Assembly: GCA_030158485.1 (NCBI GenBank)
Contig: JAOASS010000002.1
Location: 1-64,000, forward strand
Direction of reading: 5' to 3'
Length of the DNA stretch: 64,000 bases
From: Pseudobdellovibrionaceae bacterium
GTDB lineage: Bacteria; Bdellovibrionota; Bdellovibrionia; Bdellovibrionales; Bdellovibrionaceae
The translations under genes and the position numbers were made by a program. The notes beneath the pieces are model-generated. The model saw nothing but the letters and a program-made list of their open reading frames with translations. It had not been told where the DNA came from and searched no databases. Positions 24,250 to 32,696 of this stretch are shown in pieces. The first letter of the stretch is position 1. Each line of letters starts with the position of its first letter.

Positions 24250-25634
24250 AAGCGACTTTTTAGTTTTTGAATATCTTCAGCTAGAGCTCGAACTTTTAAA
24301 GTGGTTCCATTTCCGTCATAAGTTTCCTCTAGAACTCGCATTTTAGACCGAATTTCCCCTATCGCGCCTTTATTTGTATAGGGTACGAAAATATTTTCTT
24401 CATTCATATCAGTTTCAAAATAACTCACAAGTGTACTTCTTAGATTGGCAACATCCTGGGGGCTTTTCGCTGAAAGAAATAGAGCATCTGGATATTCAAT
24501 TTGAAGTTCTGTTTTTTGTTCCGGGCTGAGTCTATCCACTTTATTTAAGACCAAAAGACTTTGAATTTCTTCTGCTCCCACCTCTTTTAAAACTGATTTG
24601 GTTACTGTAAGTTGAGATTTAAAAGTCGGGTCTGAAGAGTCGACAACATAAAGTAAAAGTGAAGCATTCAGGGCTTCATCAAGTGTTGATTTAAAAGAAG
24701 CGACCAAATCATGAGGCAGCTTTTTAATAAAACCAACAGTGTCTGATATCAGGATTTTAGGCCTTGTTTCGGGATCTAGAAGTCGAACAGTGGTGTCTAA
24801 TGTTGCAAAAAGTTTGTCTGCAACTAAAACTTCACTTCCGGTTAGAGCTCGCATTAAAGAAGATTTACCAGCGTTTGTGTAACCGACGAGTGCCACCGAT
24901 ATTTCTTGGCCTCTTCGAGAGCGCCTGGTGTCATGTTCTTGTGCGATAGATGAAAGTTCTTGTTTGAGTTCTTTAATGCGATCTCTAATTTTTCTTTTAT
25001 CTAATTCTAAGCTGGTTTCACCGGCTCCCTTTCCACCGACGCCGCCGCCGCCTCGATCTTCGCCACCACCAGTTTCTCGAAGTCTGGGGGCCACATAAGT
25101 GAGTCTTGCAATTTCAACTTGCAGGCGAGCCGCACGAGTTCGAGCGTGTCGGCTGAAAATTTCAATAATAACCCCTGTGCGATCCAAAACAGTTACGCCT
25201 GTGGCGCTTTCAAGATTTCTTAACTGAGAAGGGGACAAGTCGCAGTCAAAAATAACAATATCCGCTTTTTCTTTTGGCTTTTTTTCAACCGCAGAATCAT
25301 CATCGGATTCATTTTCTTCATGCAGGGATTCTTCATCATTTTCTTTCGATTTATTTTGATCAAACTTTAAAGCCGCTTTGTGTTTTTTTTTGACAACCAT
25401 CGGCCCAACAACGCCTGTACCGTCAGTCCAAGAGGCTAATTCTTTTAATTTTCCATCACCTAAAACGGTTGCATGTCGTTCAGAATCACGCCGCTGCGAA
25501 GTCTGGCCGACAACATTGTAACCCAATGTTGTGACAAGTCTGGCCAATTCCGCCAGAGAACCTTCAAGTTCTGAATCTGAAACTTTAGGCAGTTGAACCC
25601 CGACTAAAAGGGCATTAAGTGGTTTTGTTTGCAT
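24237..25634 (-). CDS. hflX: Ribosome-associated GTPase HflX with an acidic insert
   Basis: The N-terminal HflX domain, a GGG-rich coiled-coil linker (GGGEDRGGGG) and a GTPase domain with GYTNAGKSSL (G1), DTVGF (G3) and LNKVD (G4) are in the family order. HflX splits stalled ribosomes. Residues about 92-122 form an insert rich in Asp, Glu and Ser (ending in KKPKEK) inside the N-terminal domain that I do not expect in standard HflX. The start overlaps the cvfB stop by 20 bases, so translation is coupled. Confidence 0.93.
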   Translation of the reverse strand: MQTKPLNALLVGVQLPKVSDSELEGSLAELARLVTTLGYNVVGQTSQRRDSERHATVLGDGKLKELASWTDGTGVVGPMVVKKKHKAALKFDQNKSKENDEESLHEENESDDDSAVEKKPKEKADIVIFDCDLSPSQLRNLESATGVTVLDRTGVIIEIFSRHARTRAARLQVEIARLTYVAPRLRETGGGEDRGGGGVGGKGAGETSLELDKRKIRDRIKELKQELSSIAQEHDTRRSRRGQEISVALVGYTNAGKSSLMRALTGSEVLVADKLFATLDTTVRLLDPETRPKILISDTVGFIKKLPHDLVASFKSTLDEALNASLLLYVVDSSDPTFKSQLTVTKSVLKEVGAEEIQSLLVLNKVDRLSPEQKTELQIEYPDALFLSAKSPQDVANLRSTLVSYFETDMNEENIFVPYTNKGAIGEIRSKMRVLEETYDGNGTTLKVRALAEDIQKLKSRFQLN

Positions 25635-26292
25635 TTGATTTTACCAATCGAATTCCGTCTTCATCAAGAGTGATCAGCCGCTTTTTATAAAGTCCGCCCA
25701 AAGCTATTTTATACTTCTTTTTACTGACGCCAAAAAGATCATAAATTGTTTCAGCGGAAGTTTTGTTATTCAGTGGCAAGAAGCCACCGTGATTTTTAAG
25801 TTCTTCTAGAATTTGAGGCCCGATTTCGCCTTGTGCTGCTTTATGACCTGGTTTTTGAAGAATAAGATCGACTTTGCCATCGTCGCGAATTTTTTTAATA
25901 TAGCCTTTTATCTTTTGTCCGTACTCGAGCACTTGAAATACTTCACTGTGGTAGAGAACTCCCCAGTTCTTATTATTAACTATGGCTTTAAAGCCTAAGT
26001 CAGTTTCGGCAGCAATCAATAAGTTCACTTCATCATTTTCTTTATAGGCTGCAGGTTGTTCGGAGATGTGTTGGTCTAAACGCATGGAAGCTGTGATTCT
26101 TTCAGCTTTATCTAAATAAATATAAACAATGACAAATTGTCCTGGTTGAATCGAACGAGTTTGTTCGCTAGGGGGTAAGAAGAGATCCTTTGGCAGGCCC
26201 CAATCAAGAAAAGCTCCGACTTCTTTTACGTCGACGATATTTAAGTATGCAAATTCACCAATCCAGGCTTCTGGTGTGTCCGTATTTTTCAC
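25615..26292 (-). CDS. cvfB: CvfB-type S1 RNA-binding protein, short form
   Basis: Two S1-like domains (for example GAFLDWGLPKDLFLP and GYIKKIRDDGKVDLILQK) are followed by a winged-helix C-terminus (SKKKYKIALGGLYKKRLI). This is the CvfB/YitL layout, RNA-binding proteins that affect virulence-factor expression in Gram-positive bacteria. It is 225 residues, shorter than usual, and seems to lack one S1 unit. The start is GTG. It lies between a stress-type coiled-coil gene and hflX as one unit. Confidence 0.8.
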   Translation of the reverse strand: MKNTDTPEAWIGEFAYLNIVDVKEVGAFLDWGLPKDLFLPPSEQTRSIQPGQFVIVYIYLDKAERITASMRLDQHISEQPAAYKENDEVNLLIAAETDLGFKAIVNNKNWGVLYHSEVFQVLEYGQKIKGYIKKIRDDGKVDLILQKPGHKAAQGEIGPQILEELKNHGGFLPLNNKTSAETIYDLFGVSKKKYKIALGGLYKKRLITLDEDGIRLVKSNANKTT

Positions 26293-26297
26293 AGTGA

Positions 26298-26687
26298 TTA
26301 CTTCTTCAGTTCTTCTTTGGCTTCGGACATCGAGTTTTTAACTTCAATCCAGGCTTTTGTCAGCCCTGACTTTAATTTTGCCCAGGCTCGACCACTTGAG
26401 CTTTTCATGGCTGTTAAATCTTTTTCTAAATTTTTTTGTTCAATTTCAAGATTTTCAATTGTTTTGTCTTTTGATTTTCCGGCCTGATTTTTTAATTCTT
26501 TGATTTTTGCTTTCAAATTCGTGAGGTTTTTTTCCATTTCTTTTACAAAAGCTTCTTTTTGCTCTTTTGTGTAGTCGGCGGCCGCATCCGCCGTTTCGCC
26601 TGCTTTTTCTTTTACGTCAGTTGCTGTTGTTGCCGCAACACTGACTTGGGTTAAAGATAAAATGATCAGAAGTATAAAACGCTTCAT
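26298..26687 (-). CDS. Exported coiled-coil protein, sll1863-stress-family-like
   Basis: A signal peptide (ending SVA) is followed by Ala/Lys/Glu-rich helices typical of small stress-related coiled coils. The pattern AEEL-KAKIKELKNQAGKSKDK recalls the sll1863 family. AGGAGA precedes the ATG. It is 5 bases upstream of cvfB, so the unit sll1863-like-cvfB-hflX is probably cotranscribed from here. Low sequence complexity makes family assignment weak. Confidence 0.55.
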   Translation of the reverse strand: MKRFILLIILSLTQVSVAATTATDVKEKAGETADAAADYTKEQKEAFVKEMEKNLTNLKAKIKELKNQAGKSKDKTIENLEIEQKNLEKDLTAMKSSSGRAWAKLKSGLTKAWIEVKNSMSEAKEELKK

Positions 26688-26783
26688 AAAATCTCCTATT
26701 TTTAAATAAAGAATTGAAGTTTTTTATTCTTATGAGAGTCGCTGATCAGAGTCAATCAATCGCCATATTAAGGGGAGTTGATC

Positions 26784-27248
26784 TTAGGAAAGTTCTTCCA
26801 AAATTGCACTTACTGTTTGTTCGATCTTTTTAATAGATGCTGGGGCTACGAAAATGGTATCGTCGCCAGCCATGGTACCAATAATTCCTTCAGGTTTGAC
26901 TTGGTCTAAGTGACGAGCCACTAAACTTGCCGAGCCTGGAGTTGTATGAAGTACAATCATAATTCCGTTATGCTCAATATTTAAAAGTAAACCCTTCAAA
27001 TCCAAGTTTGAAACTGAAGGCATCATGATATCGTCAGGTAGGCGATATTTGATCTGGCCCGCAGGGTCGAAGGTTTTAATGGCTCCTAGTTTTCTTAAAT
27101 CACGAGATATCGTACTTTGAGTGACTTGAAACTTTTGCCGAGCCAATTCTTCTGCGAGGTCCTCTTGAGTCGAGATCTCGCCCTCAGTTAGGAGCTTTCG
27201 AAGAGCATTGAGTCTGGACCTAGCATCACTGTTTGGTATTAAGCCCAT
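26784..27248 (-). CDS. argR: Arginine repressor ArgR
   Basis: The N-terminal winged helix (STQEDLAEELARQKFQVTQSTISRDLRKLG) and the C-terminal hexamerisation domain with the arginine-binding GTMAGDDTIFV motif are both present. ArgR binds arginine and represses arginine biosynthesis at ARG boxes. Being last in argCJBFR gives autoregulation. It overlaps argF by 10 bases. Confidence 0.95.
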   Translation of the reverse strand: MGLIPNSDARSRLNALRKLLTEGEISTQEDLAEELARQKFQVTQSTISRDLRKLGAIKTFDPAGQIKYRLPDDIMMPSVSNLDLKGLLLNIEHNGIMIVLHTTPGSASLVARHLDQVKPEGIIGTMAGDDTIFVAPASIKKIEQTVSAILEELS

Positions 27249-28213
27249 AAGCTGCCTGCTTCCTGATTTGTTATTTTTTGATGATAGCGATTAAAAATTC
27301 CTAAGAGCAATGCTTTTTGAGCATGGAGTCTATTTTCAGCTTGTTGAAAAAGAGCTGAATTTTTGTATTCAGCGACTTCTTCTGTTATTTCCTGACCCTT
27401 TATCATGGGTAAGCAGTGCATAGCGATTGCATTGGGTCGAGCTTGGGACAGAATTTCTAAATTAAGTTGGTAGTTTTTAAAAACCTCAAGTCGGACTTCA
27501 TTTTCCTTTTCAAATCCCATACTTGTCCAAACATCTGTATAAACAGCATGAGCATTTTGAACGGCTGTTTTTGCATCTGAAAAAGAAAGAATGCGAGCTC
27601 CGCCGAGGAGTGCACGATGCTGGGCCCGCATCAAGATTTGCGCATCAGGTTGATAATCGCTTGGACAAGCGTAATGAACGTCAACACCAACAAAAGGAGC
27701 AAGTAGTAAAAGGGAATGTAAAACATTATTTCCGTCACCGATATATGTTAGTTGAAGGCCTTTGAGTGTTTTAAACTTTTGTTTTAATGTCATCAGATCT
27801 GCTAAAGCTTGGCAGGGGTGATGAAGATCCGAGAGTCCATTAATTATGGGAATTTTTGCATGGGGAATCATTCGATCAAAAGTCGAATGTTCAAACGTTC
27901 TGAGCATCAAGCCGTGAACCATACTTTGAAGAACTCTGATCGTATCTTCGGGATCTTCGCTTTTTTTCTGGTTTCCACTTAGTTCAACGACTTGCCCACC
28001 CAGTTCTTGAATTCCGACCGTGAAGCTCAAGCGTGTTCTTAAAGAAGGCTTTTCGAAAACCAAAGCAATTGTTTTATTTTTTAAAGGAGTATCAGGAAGC
28101 AGCCTATGGTTTCGATTCTCTTGAAGTTTTTCAGCATAAGATAAAAGATTAAGAAGTTCAGCTTGAGATAATTCTTCACCTGTTAAAAAATGTGGAGATC
28201 TAATTAAAAACAT
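27239..28213 (-). CDS. argF: Ornithine carbamoyltransferase
   Basis: The phosphate-binding motif is FEKPSLRTR; HPCQALADL and HCLP mark the carbamoyl-phosphate and ornithine sites, and DVWTSMG is the SMG loop. It converts ornithine and carbamoyl phosphate to citrulline. The N-acetylornithine variant is less likely given the SMG loop, but not excluded. It overlaps argB by 14 and argR by 10 bases. Confidence 0.93.
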   Translation of the reverse strand: MFLIRSPHFLTGEELSQAELLNLLSYAEKLQENRNHRLLPDTPLKNKTIALVFEKPSLRTRLSFTVGIQELGGQVVELSGNQKKSEDPEDTIRVLQSMVHGLMLRTFEHSTFDRMIPHAKIPIINGLSDLHHPCQALADLMTLKQKFKTLKGLQLTYIGDGNNVLHSLLLLAPFVGVDVHYACPSDYQPDAQILMRAQHRALLGGARILSFSDAKTAVQNAHAVYTDVWTSMGFEKENEVRLEVFKNYQLNLEILSQARPNAIAMHCLPMIKGQEITEEVAEYKNSALFQQAENRLHAQKALLLGIFNRYHQKITNQEAGSLWA

Positions 28214-29039
28214 ATCGAAGTTCCTTAAGGCCCATTGCTATTTGTTCTTGGAAAGAGGGTTCTGGAGTATTCTTGCTGAAGCACCAAGTTCCGATTTGAT
28301 TACTCCAGAGGCCATTAACGCAGTCTTGACCATTCATCACTCGAGCCGCTTTGACTCCATTTTCAAGTGCAGAAAGAATTGTTTTAGTTTTTGTTAGCAT
28401 TCCGCCTTGAACAATTTCATCTTTGATTAAATTGTAAAGTTCTAAAGGGTTGAGCTCTGGAATAGGTTTGTGAAATTGATTTAGAATTCCTTTTTGATCT
28501 GTTAGAAAAATCAGATACTGAGCTTTCAAAGCTTGTGCGATTCGGCTGGCGGCCCAGTCGGCGTTGATATTATACTTTTCACCGCGGCCACCCACTCCAA
28601 TGGTTGAAATCACGGGAATAGAATGAATCATCGCAGTTTCTATGATTTCAGTATTGACGTGTTCAATATGGCCAACCAAACCTAACTTTTCCGAAATCGA
28701 AGAACAAAAAAGAGTATTATTTTCCGCACCTGAGAGCCCCAAAGCGGGTAGATTTTCATTTTTTAAATGTGTGACAAGTTGGTGGTTGACTTGGCCATGA
28801 AGGACTTCTTCAATCACCCCAATCATTTCAGGCGTCGTTATGCGTTGACCCTGAAAAAAAGTCCATTGAATCTGCCGAAGTGTCAGCTCTTGATTGATAG
28901 CGGGTCCACCACCATGGACAACAATAACTTGATAGCCGTAGCGTCGATATTCTTTTAAAGCTTTAATGAAAACTTTTAAGACAGACTCATCTTGAAGGCT
29001 CGCTCCACCTAATTTGATGACAACTCTTGAAGGCTTCAT
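28200..29039 (-). CDS. argB: Acetylglutamate kinase
   Basis: The amino-acid-kinase fold starts VVIKLGGASL; the HGGGPAI loop binds the acetylglutamate, and GG(M/V)L-like QGGMLTKTK is near the end. It phosphorylates N-acetylglutamate in the second step of the pathway. The start overlaps the argJ stop by ATGA. Length (279) is normal. Confidence 0.94.
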   Translation of the reverse strand: MKPSRVVIKLGGASLQDESVLKVFIKALKEYRRYGYQVIVVHGGGPAINQELTLRQIQWTFFQGQRITTPEMIGVIEEVLHGQVNHQLVTHLKNENLPALGLSGAENNTLFCSSISEKLGLVGHIEHVNTEIIETAMIHSIPVISTIGVGGRGEKYNINADWAASRIAQALKAQYLIFLTDQKGILNQFHKPIPELNPLELYNLIKDEIVQGGMLTKTKTILSALENGVKAARVMNGQDCVNGLWSNQIGTWCFSKNTPEPSFQEQIAMGLKELRYVFN

Positions 29040-30232
29040 GTGTACTCCGTGTTAATTTCCACATATTTTTTGGAAAGATCGCAGCCCCAAGCGACAGCGC
29101 TATCTGTGCCGGATTGAAGATCCACTTCGATTTTTATTTTTGACTGCTTAAGAAGCTGCTTGACGGCATCGCGATCAAAACTTTGAGGAGTCCCTTTTGC
29201 ATACAAAATCTGACCCTGAATTTTAAGAGTCATTTTTTGTAAAGCTTCAACTGGAACTTTTTCAGCGCCGAGTCTTGCTAAAATTCTTCCCCAATTAGGG
29301 TCTTCCCCGTGCATTGCTGTTTTGATAAGAGGTGATAAGGTCACGCCTCGGGCTGCTTTTTTTGCTAATTCCAGATTGGGAGCATTTTGAATTTCAACTT
29401 CCAGCAATTTGCTAGCACCTTCGCCATCTGCAGCAATACTTTGTGCTAAAAACTGTGAAACCTCTTGTAAAGAATTTTTGAAAGTCAGAATATCAAATTC
29501 TGATAAGACTTCAGCTTCGCTAGCACCATTCGCCATCAAAAAAACGCAGTCGTTTGTCGAGCAGTCGCCATCAACGCTGATCATATTGAAGCTCACATCG
29601 TTGACTTGTTTCAAAAGACTTTGCGCTAAATCGGGTGATATTTTGGCATCTGTCAGCAAGTATCCCAGCATCGTTCCCATATTGGGGTGAATCATACCAG
29701 AGCCTTTGCAGATGCCTGTGATGCGAACTGTTCCTGTTGATAATTCAACTTGAGTTGTGACTGATTTAGGCACCAGGTCAGTTGTGAGAATAGCGAGCGC
29801 AAAGTTTTCAGCGACTTCTGTCGCGCGGTCGACAAGTTCAGGGATTGCCGCTTCAATTTTATCAATCATCAATTGATGGCCTATCACGCCCGTACTGGCA
29901 GCCAGAACCTGGTCATTTTTAATATTCAGTTCTTTTGCGACAGCTGAAATCATTTGTAAATTCAGTTCAACACCTTGATTTCCAGTAGCGGCGTTGGCTT
30001 GCCCTGAGTTTGTCACAAGTGCTCTAATTTCAGAAGATGGAAGAATTTTTTGGCAATAAGTAATGGGTGCCGCTTTCATTTCATTCAACGTAAAAACGCC
30101 CGCAGTCACGCAATCAACTTCTGAAATAATAAGTCCAATATCAGGTCGATAACGGCGAACACCGCAGTTGACACCACTCGCTAAAAATTTGGCTGGCAAA
30201 ACTGTTCTGTGAAGGCCTGGTCCAGGGCTCAT
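29036..30232 (-). CDS. argJ: Glutamate N-acetyltransferase (ArgJ)
   Basis: The self-cleavage site appears as HPNMGTMLGYLLTDA; the family usually has ATML, here GTML, with the essential threonine kept. KGSGMI and GEDPNWGRILARLG are also present. ArgJ transfers acetyl from acetylornithine to glutamate and may also use acetyl-CoA. The frame opens at 30277, but the ATG at 30232 has AAGGAG upstream and overlaps the argC stop by ATGA, so it is preferred. Confidence 0.94.
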   Translation of the reverse strand: MSPGPGLHRTVLPAKFLASGVNCGVRRYRPDIGLIISEVDCVTAGVFTLNEMKAAPITYCQKILPSSEIRALVTNSGQANAATGNQGVELNLQMISAVAKELNIKNDQVLAASTGVIGHQLMIDKIEAAIPELVDRATEVAENFALAILTTDLVPKSVTTQVELSTGTVRITGICKGSGMIHPNMGTMLGYLLTDAKISPDLAQSLLKQVNDVSFNMISVDGDCSTNDCVFLMANGASEAEVLSEFDILTFKNSLQEVSQFLAQSIAADGEGASKLLEVEIQNAPNLELAKKAARGVTLSPLIKTAMHGEDPNWGRILARLGAEKVPVEALQKMTLKIQGQILYAKGTPQSFDRDAVKQLLKQSKIKIEVDLQSGTDSAVAWGCDLSKKYVEINTEYT

Positions 30233-31305
30233 GAAGTCTCCTTGAGGTTGTTCAGCAACCCCAGAGTCACAGGCCAATCCATCATTCGATTAAGATTTTC
30301 AACCGCTTGGCTGGCTGCACCCTTTAATAAATTATCCAAACAAGAAAAGACGTAAAGTTTATTTCCAATCATTTCATAACTAATATGCGTGAAAGGTGTG
30401 TGAATCACTTTGTTAAGTGAAGCCAGTTTTGAAATATCAGGTCCAAAGCGCACCAGAGGATAATCTTGATAAGCATCGTGGTAGGCCGCCCTTATTTCAT
30501 CTAAATTTTTAGCATTTGTTTGAGCATAAATGCTTGCGATAATTCCGCGCTTAGTAGCGATTAAGTGAGTCGCGAAATGAGGGTCTATCAATTTTCCAGC
30601 AAAAGTTTGAACGGCTTCTTGAATTTCGGGTGTGTGTTGATGCCGACCGACTCGGTAAGGAAGACATTCACCGTCGACTTCTGAAAATAAAATATTTTCA
30701 GAAGGTTTTTTACCAGCACCGGTCGTTCCTGATTTTGCATCAATCACGATACTTTCAAGATGTATGAGATTTTTTTTGATTAAAGGAATTAAAGCCATAG
30801 AGATAGCGGTTGCGTAACATCCAGGATTTGAGACTAAATTCTTTTCACGTTGAAGAGGTTCTGAAAATGGAACAAGTCCGTAGTGAGCATCTGCTAAAAG
30901 TTCTTTTTCAGTGTGATTCGCATGATACCATTTCGAGTAATCACTCTTTTTCAGGCGGAAAGCTCCGCTTAAATCGATTACTTTTTTATTTTGCGCGATC
31001 AAAGCAGGAGCGAGCTTCAATGAAATATCTGCTGGCGTGGCTAGAAACACGATGTCTGTCAGATTCTGAAACAGTTCTGATTCGGGTAGACAAATCAGAT
31101 TTTTTGCTGAGGTATCTAAAATGTCATGAGAGATCTCGAAAGCCGCTGTGGCGAAGGCATGGGTCAACTTCACAAGCGGGTGTTGAAGTAAGATTTTGAT
31201 AAGCTCAAGACCGGCGTAGCCACGGGCGCCAACAACCGATGCCGTCACTTTTTTGAGCGACTGAGAACTTTTATTTGCTGAATTTGCGAGCACATAATTA
31301 TGCAT
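30229..31305 (-). CDS. argC: N-acetyl-gamma-glutamyl-phosphate reductase
   Basis: The NADP motif GARGYAGLELIKIL, the catalytic cysteine in NPGCYATAISM, and GRHQHTPEI are as in ArgC. It reduces acetylglutamyl phosphate to the semialdehyde. ATG 31305 gives 19 residues more than usual ahead of the core and has no ribosome-binding site; GTG 31248 would match the usual start but also lacks one. The predicted transcription start falls at about 31307, so ATG 31305 may be leaderless. First gene of argCJBFR. Confidence 0.93.
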   Translation of the reverse strand: MHNYVLANSANKSSQSLKKVTASVVGARGYAGLELIKILLQHPLVKLTHAFATAAFEISHDILDTSAKNLICLPESELFQNLTDIVFLATPADISLKLAPALIAQNKKVIDLSGAFRLKKSDYSKWYHANHTEKELLADAHYGLVPFSEPLQREKNLVSNPGCYATAISMALIPLIKKNLIHLESIVIDAKSGTTGAGKKPSENILFSEVDGECLPYRVGRHQHTPEIQEAVQTFAGKLIDPHFATHLIATKRGIIASIYAQTNAKNLDEIRAAYHDAYQDYPLVRFGPDISKLASLNKVIHTPFTHISYEMIGNKLYVFSCLDNLLKGAASQAVENLNRMMDWPVTLGLLNNLKETS

Positions 31306-31320
31306 ATATCTGCATAATTA
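31295..31320. promoter_or_regulatory. ArgR operator: 26-base palindrome over the argC start
   Basis: TAATTATGCA (31295-31304) and TGCATAATTA (31311-31320) are a perfect 10-base inverted repeat with a 6-base spacer. The centre resembles the TGAAT-W4-ATTCA ARG box. It covers the predicted argC -10 box and the argC ATG. With argR at the end of the operon, autorepression is strongly suggested. Confidence 0.75.
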
Positions 31321-31342
31321 GTTGATATAATGCATTTGTCAA
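31314..31342 (-). promoter_or_regulatory. argC promoter
   Basis: On the minus strand, a perfect TTGACA (plus 31337-31342) and AATTAT (plus 31314-31319) are 17 bases apart. The -10 box lies inside the ArgR palindrome. Transcription would begin near 31307, almost at the ATG. Confidence 0.6.
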
Positions 31343-31351
31343 ATTTAAAAT
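31322..31351 (+). promoter_or_regulatory. argG promoter
   Basis: TTGATA (31322-31327) and TAAAAT (31346-31351) are 18 bases apart and point to argG. They interleave with the argC promoter, so one ArgR complex could shut both. Confidence 0.5.
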
Positions 31352-31369
31352 GCATATGGTAGACCCTGA

Positions 31370-31383
31370 TGCATAATTATTCT
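31370..31383 (+). promoter_or_regulatory. ARG box downstream of the argG promoter
   Basis: TGCATAATTATTCT matches 12 of 14 conserved positions of the TGAAT-W4-ATTCA ARG-box pattern. It lies about 20 bases after the predicted argG -10 box, where bound ArgR would block initiation. Confidence 0.65.
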
Positions 31384-31443
31384 TGCCATTTGATTCTTAT
31401 GCAGGCATGAATAAAGTGATTAAAGCAGAAGGAGTGATCGCTT

Positions 31444-32661
31444 ATGTCTCAAACAAAAGCAAACCAAGATGCCGTTCTTTTAGTTTACAGCGGTGGGCTG
31501 GACACTTCAGTTTGTATTCCACTGATGCGCGAAGAATATGGTTACAAAAAAGTGATCACAGTCACTGTAGATGTAGGACAAGAGCATTCTGATATTGCGC
31601 AAGCGGCAGAAAAAGCAAGTTTTCTGAAAACTGAACATTATACTGTCGATGCGAAAGAAGAATTTGTTGAAAAGTATTGCTGGCCTTCAGTGAAAGCGAA
31701 TGGCGATTATCAAGGTTATCCGATGTCGACTTCGATTGCTCGACCTTTAATTGCAGCAAAGGCTGTTGAAGTCGCAAAGCGTTTAGGTGTCAATGCTTTT
31801 GCGCACGGTTGTACGGGAAAAGGAAACGATCAATACCGTATTGAATTTGGTATTAGAGCGCAAATGCCAGAAGCCACTATTCACGCTCCAGTCAGAGAAA
31901 AAAATATGACTCGTACTTGGGAAATTGAGTATGCTCAAAAAAACAATGTTCCCATTCAGCAGTCGCTTGAAAAAATTTGGTCCATTGATGAAAACCTTTG
32001 GGGGCGATCAATTGAAGGTGGGCGGCTGGAAGAACCTGACTTCGCGCCTCCTGAAGAAATTTTTCAGTGGACGAAATCCGTAGAAACAAGTGATGTCGCG
32101 GCTTCAATTCTTAAAGTAGAATTTAAAGAAGGGGTCCCCGTTTCGATTAATAATGAAACGGCCAGCCCCGCGCAACTTGTGATAAAATTAAATACACTAG
32201 CTGGAAATCATGGTGTTGGAAGAATCGATATTATGGAAGACCGAATGATGGGTCTCAAAGTCAGGGAAAATTATGAATGTCCAGCTTCAACTGTGATTTT
32301 AAAAGCCCACAAAGCGCTTGAAAATTTAGTCTTAACTCGAGATGAGATCAGATTTAAATCTCTTGTTGATTCTGAGTGGAGCAAATTAGCCTACGAAGGT
32401 CTTTGGTGGGATCCTTTCAAAACAAATTTGGAAGCTTTTATTAATTCAAGCCAAAAACGAGTAACGGGCTTTGTGAGTTTGAAACTTTATAAAGGCAGCG
32501 TGACAGTCGTAGGTCGCAATTCACCTTGGGCCCTTTATTCTGAAGACTTAGCTTCTTTTGACACAACAACTTTTGATCAACGTGAAAGCACAGGATCTGT
32601 TAAAAACTTTGGTTTGCAAGCGCGGATGTTTGCTAAACTTTTAGAAGCCAGTCAGAAGTAA
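31444..32661 (+). CDS. argG: Argininosuccinate synthase
   Basis: The ATP pyrophosphatase loop YSGGLDTSV is followed by TVDVGQEHSD, FAHGCTGKGNDQYR and the citrulline/aspartate site SIDENLWGRSIEG. It joins citrulline and aspartate using ATP. AGAAGGAGTG precedes the ATG. It is the first gene of argGH, divergent from argC across ArgR sites. Confidence 0.96.
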   Translation: MSQTKANQDAVLLVYSGGLDTSVCIPLMREEYGYKKVITVTVDVGQEHSDIAQAAEKASFLKTEHYTVDAKEEFVEKYCWPSVKANGDYQGYPMSTSIARPLIAAKAVEVAKRLGVNAFAHGCTGKGNDQYRIEFGIRAQMPEATIHAPVREKNMTRTWEIEYAQKNNVPIQQSLEKIWSIDENLWGRSIEGGRLEEPDFAPPEEIFQWTKSVETSDVAASILKVEFKEGVPVSINNETASPAQLVIKLNTLAGNHGVGRIDIMEDRMMGLKVRENYECPASTVILKAHKALENLVLTRDEIRFKSLVDSEWSKLAYEGLWWDPFKTNLEAFINSSQKRVTGFVSLKLYKGSVTVVGRNSPWALYSEDLASFDTTTFDQRESTGSVKNFGLQARMFAKLLEASQK

Positions 32662-32696
32662 AAAAAATAATTTCTTTAACTCAAGAGGTTTTAAAA

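Noticed and set aside
29409-29690. Antisense frame within argJ
   Set aside because: argJ is complete and conserved; the frame has Ser/Lys-rich shadow composition.
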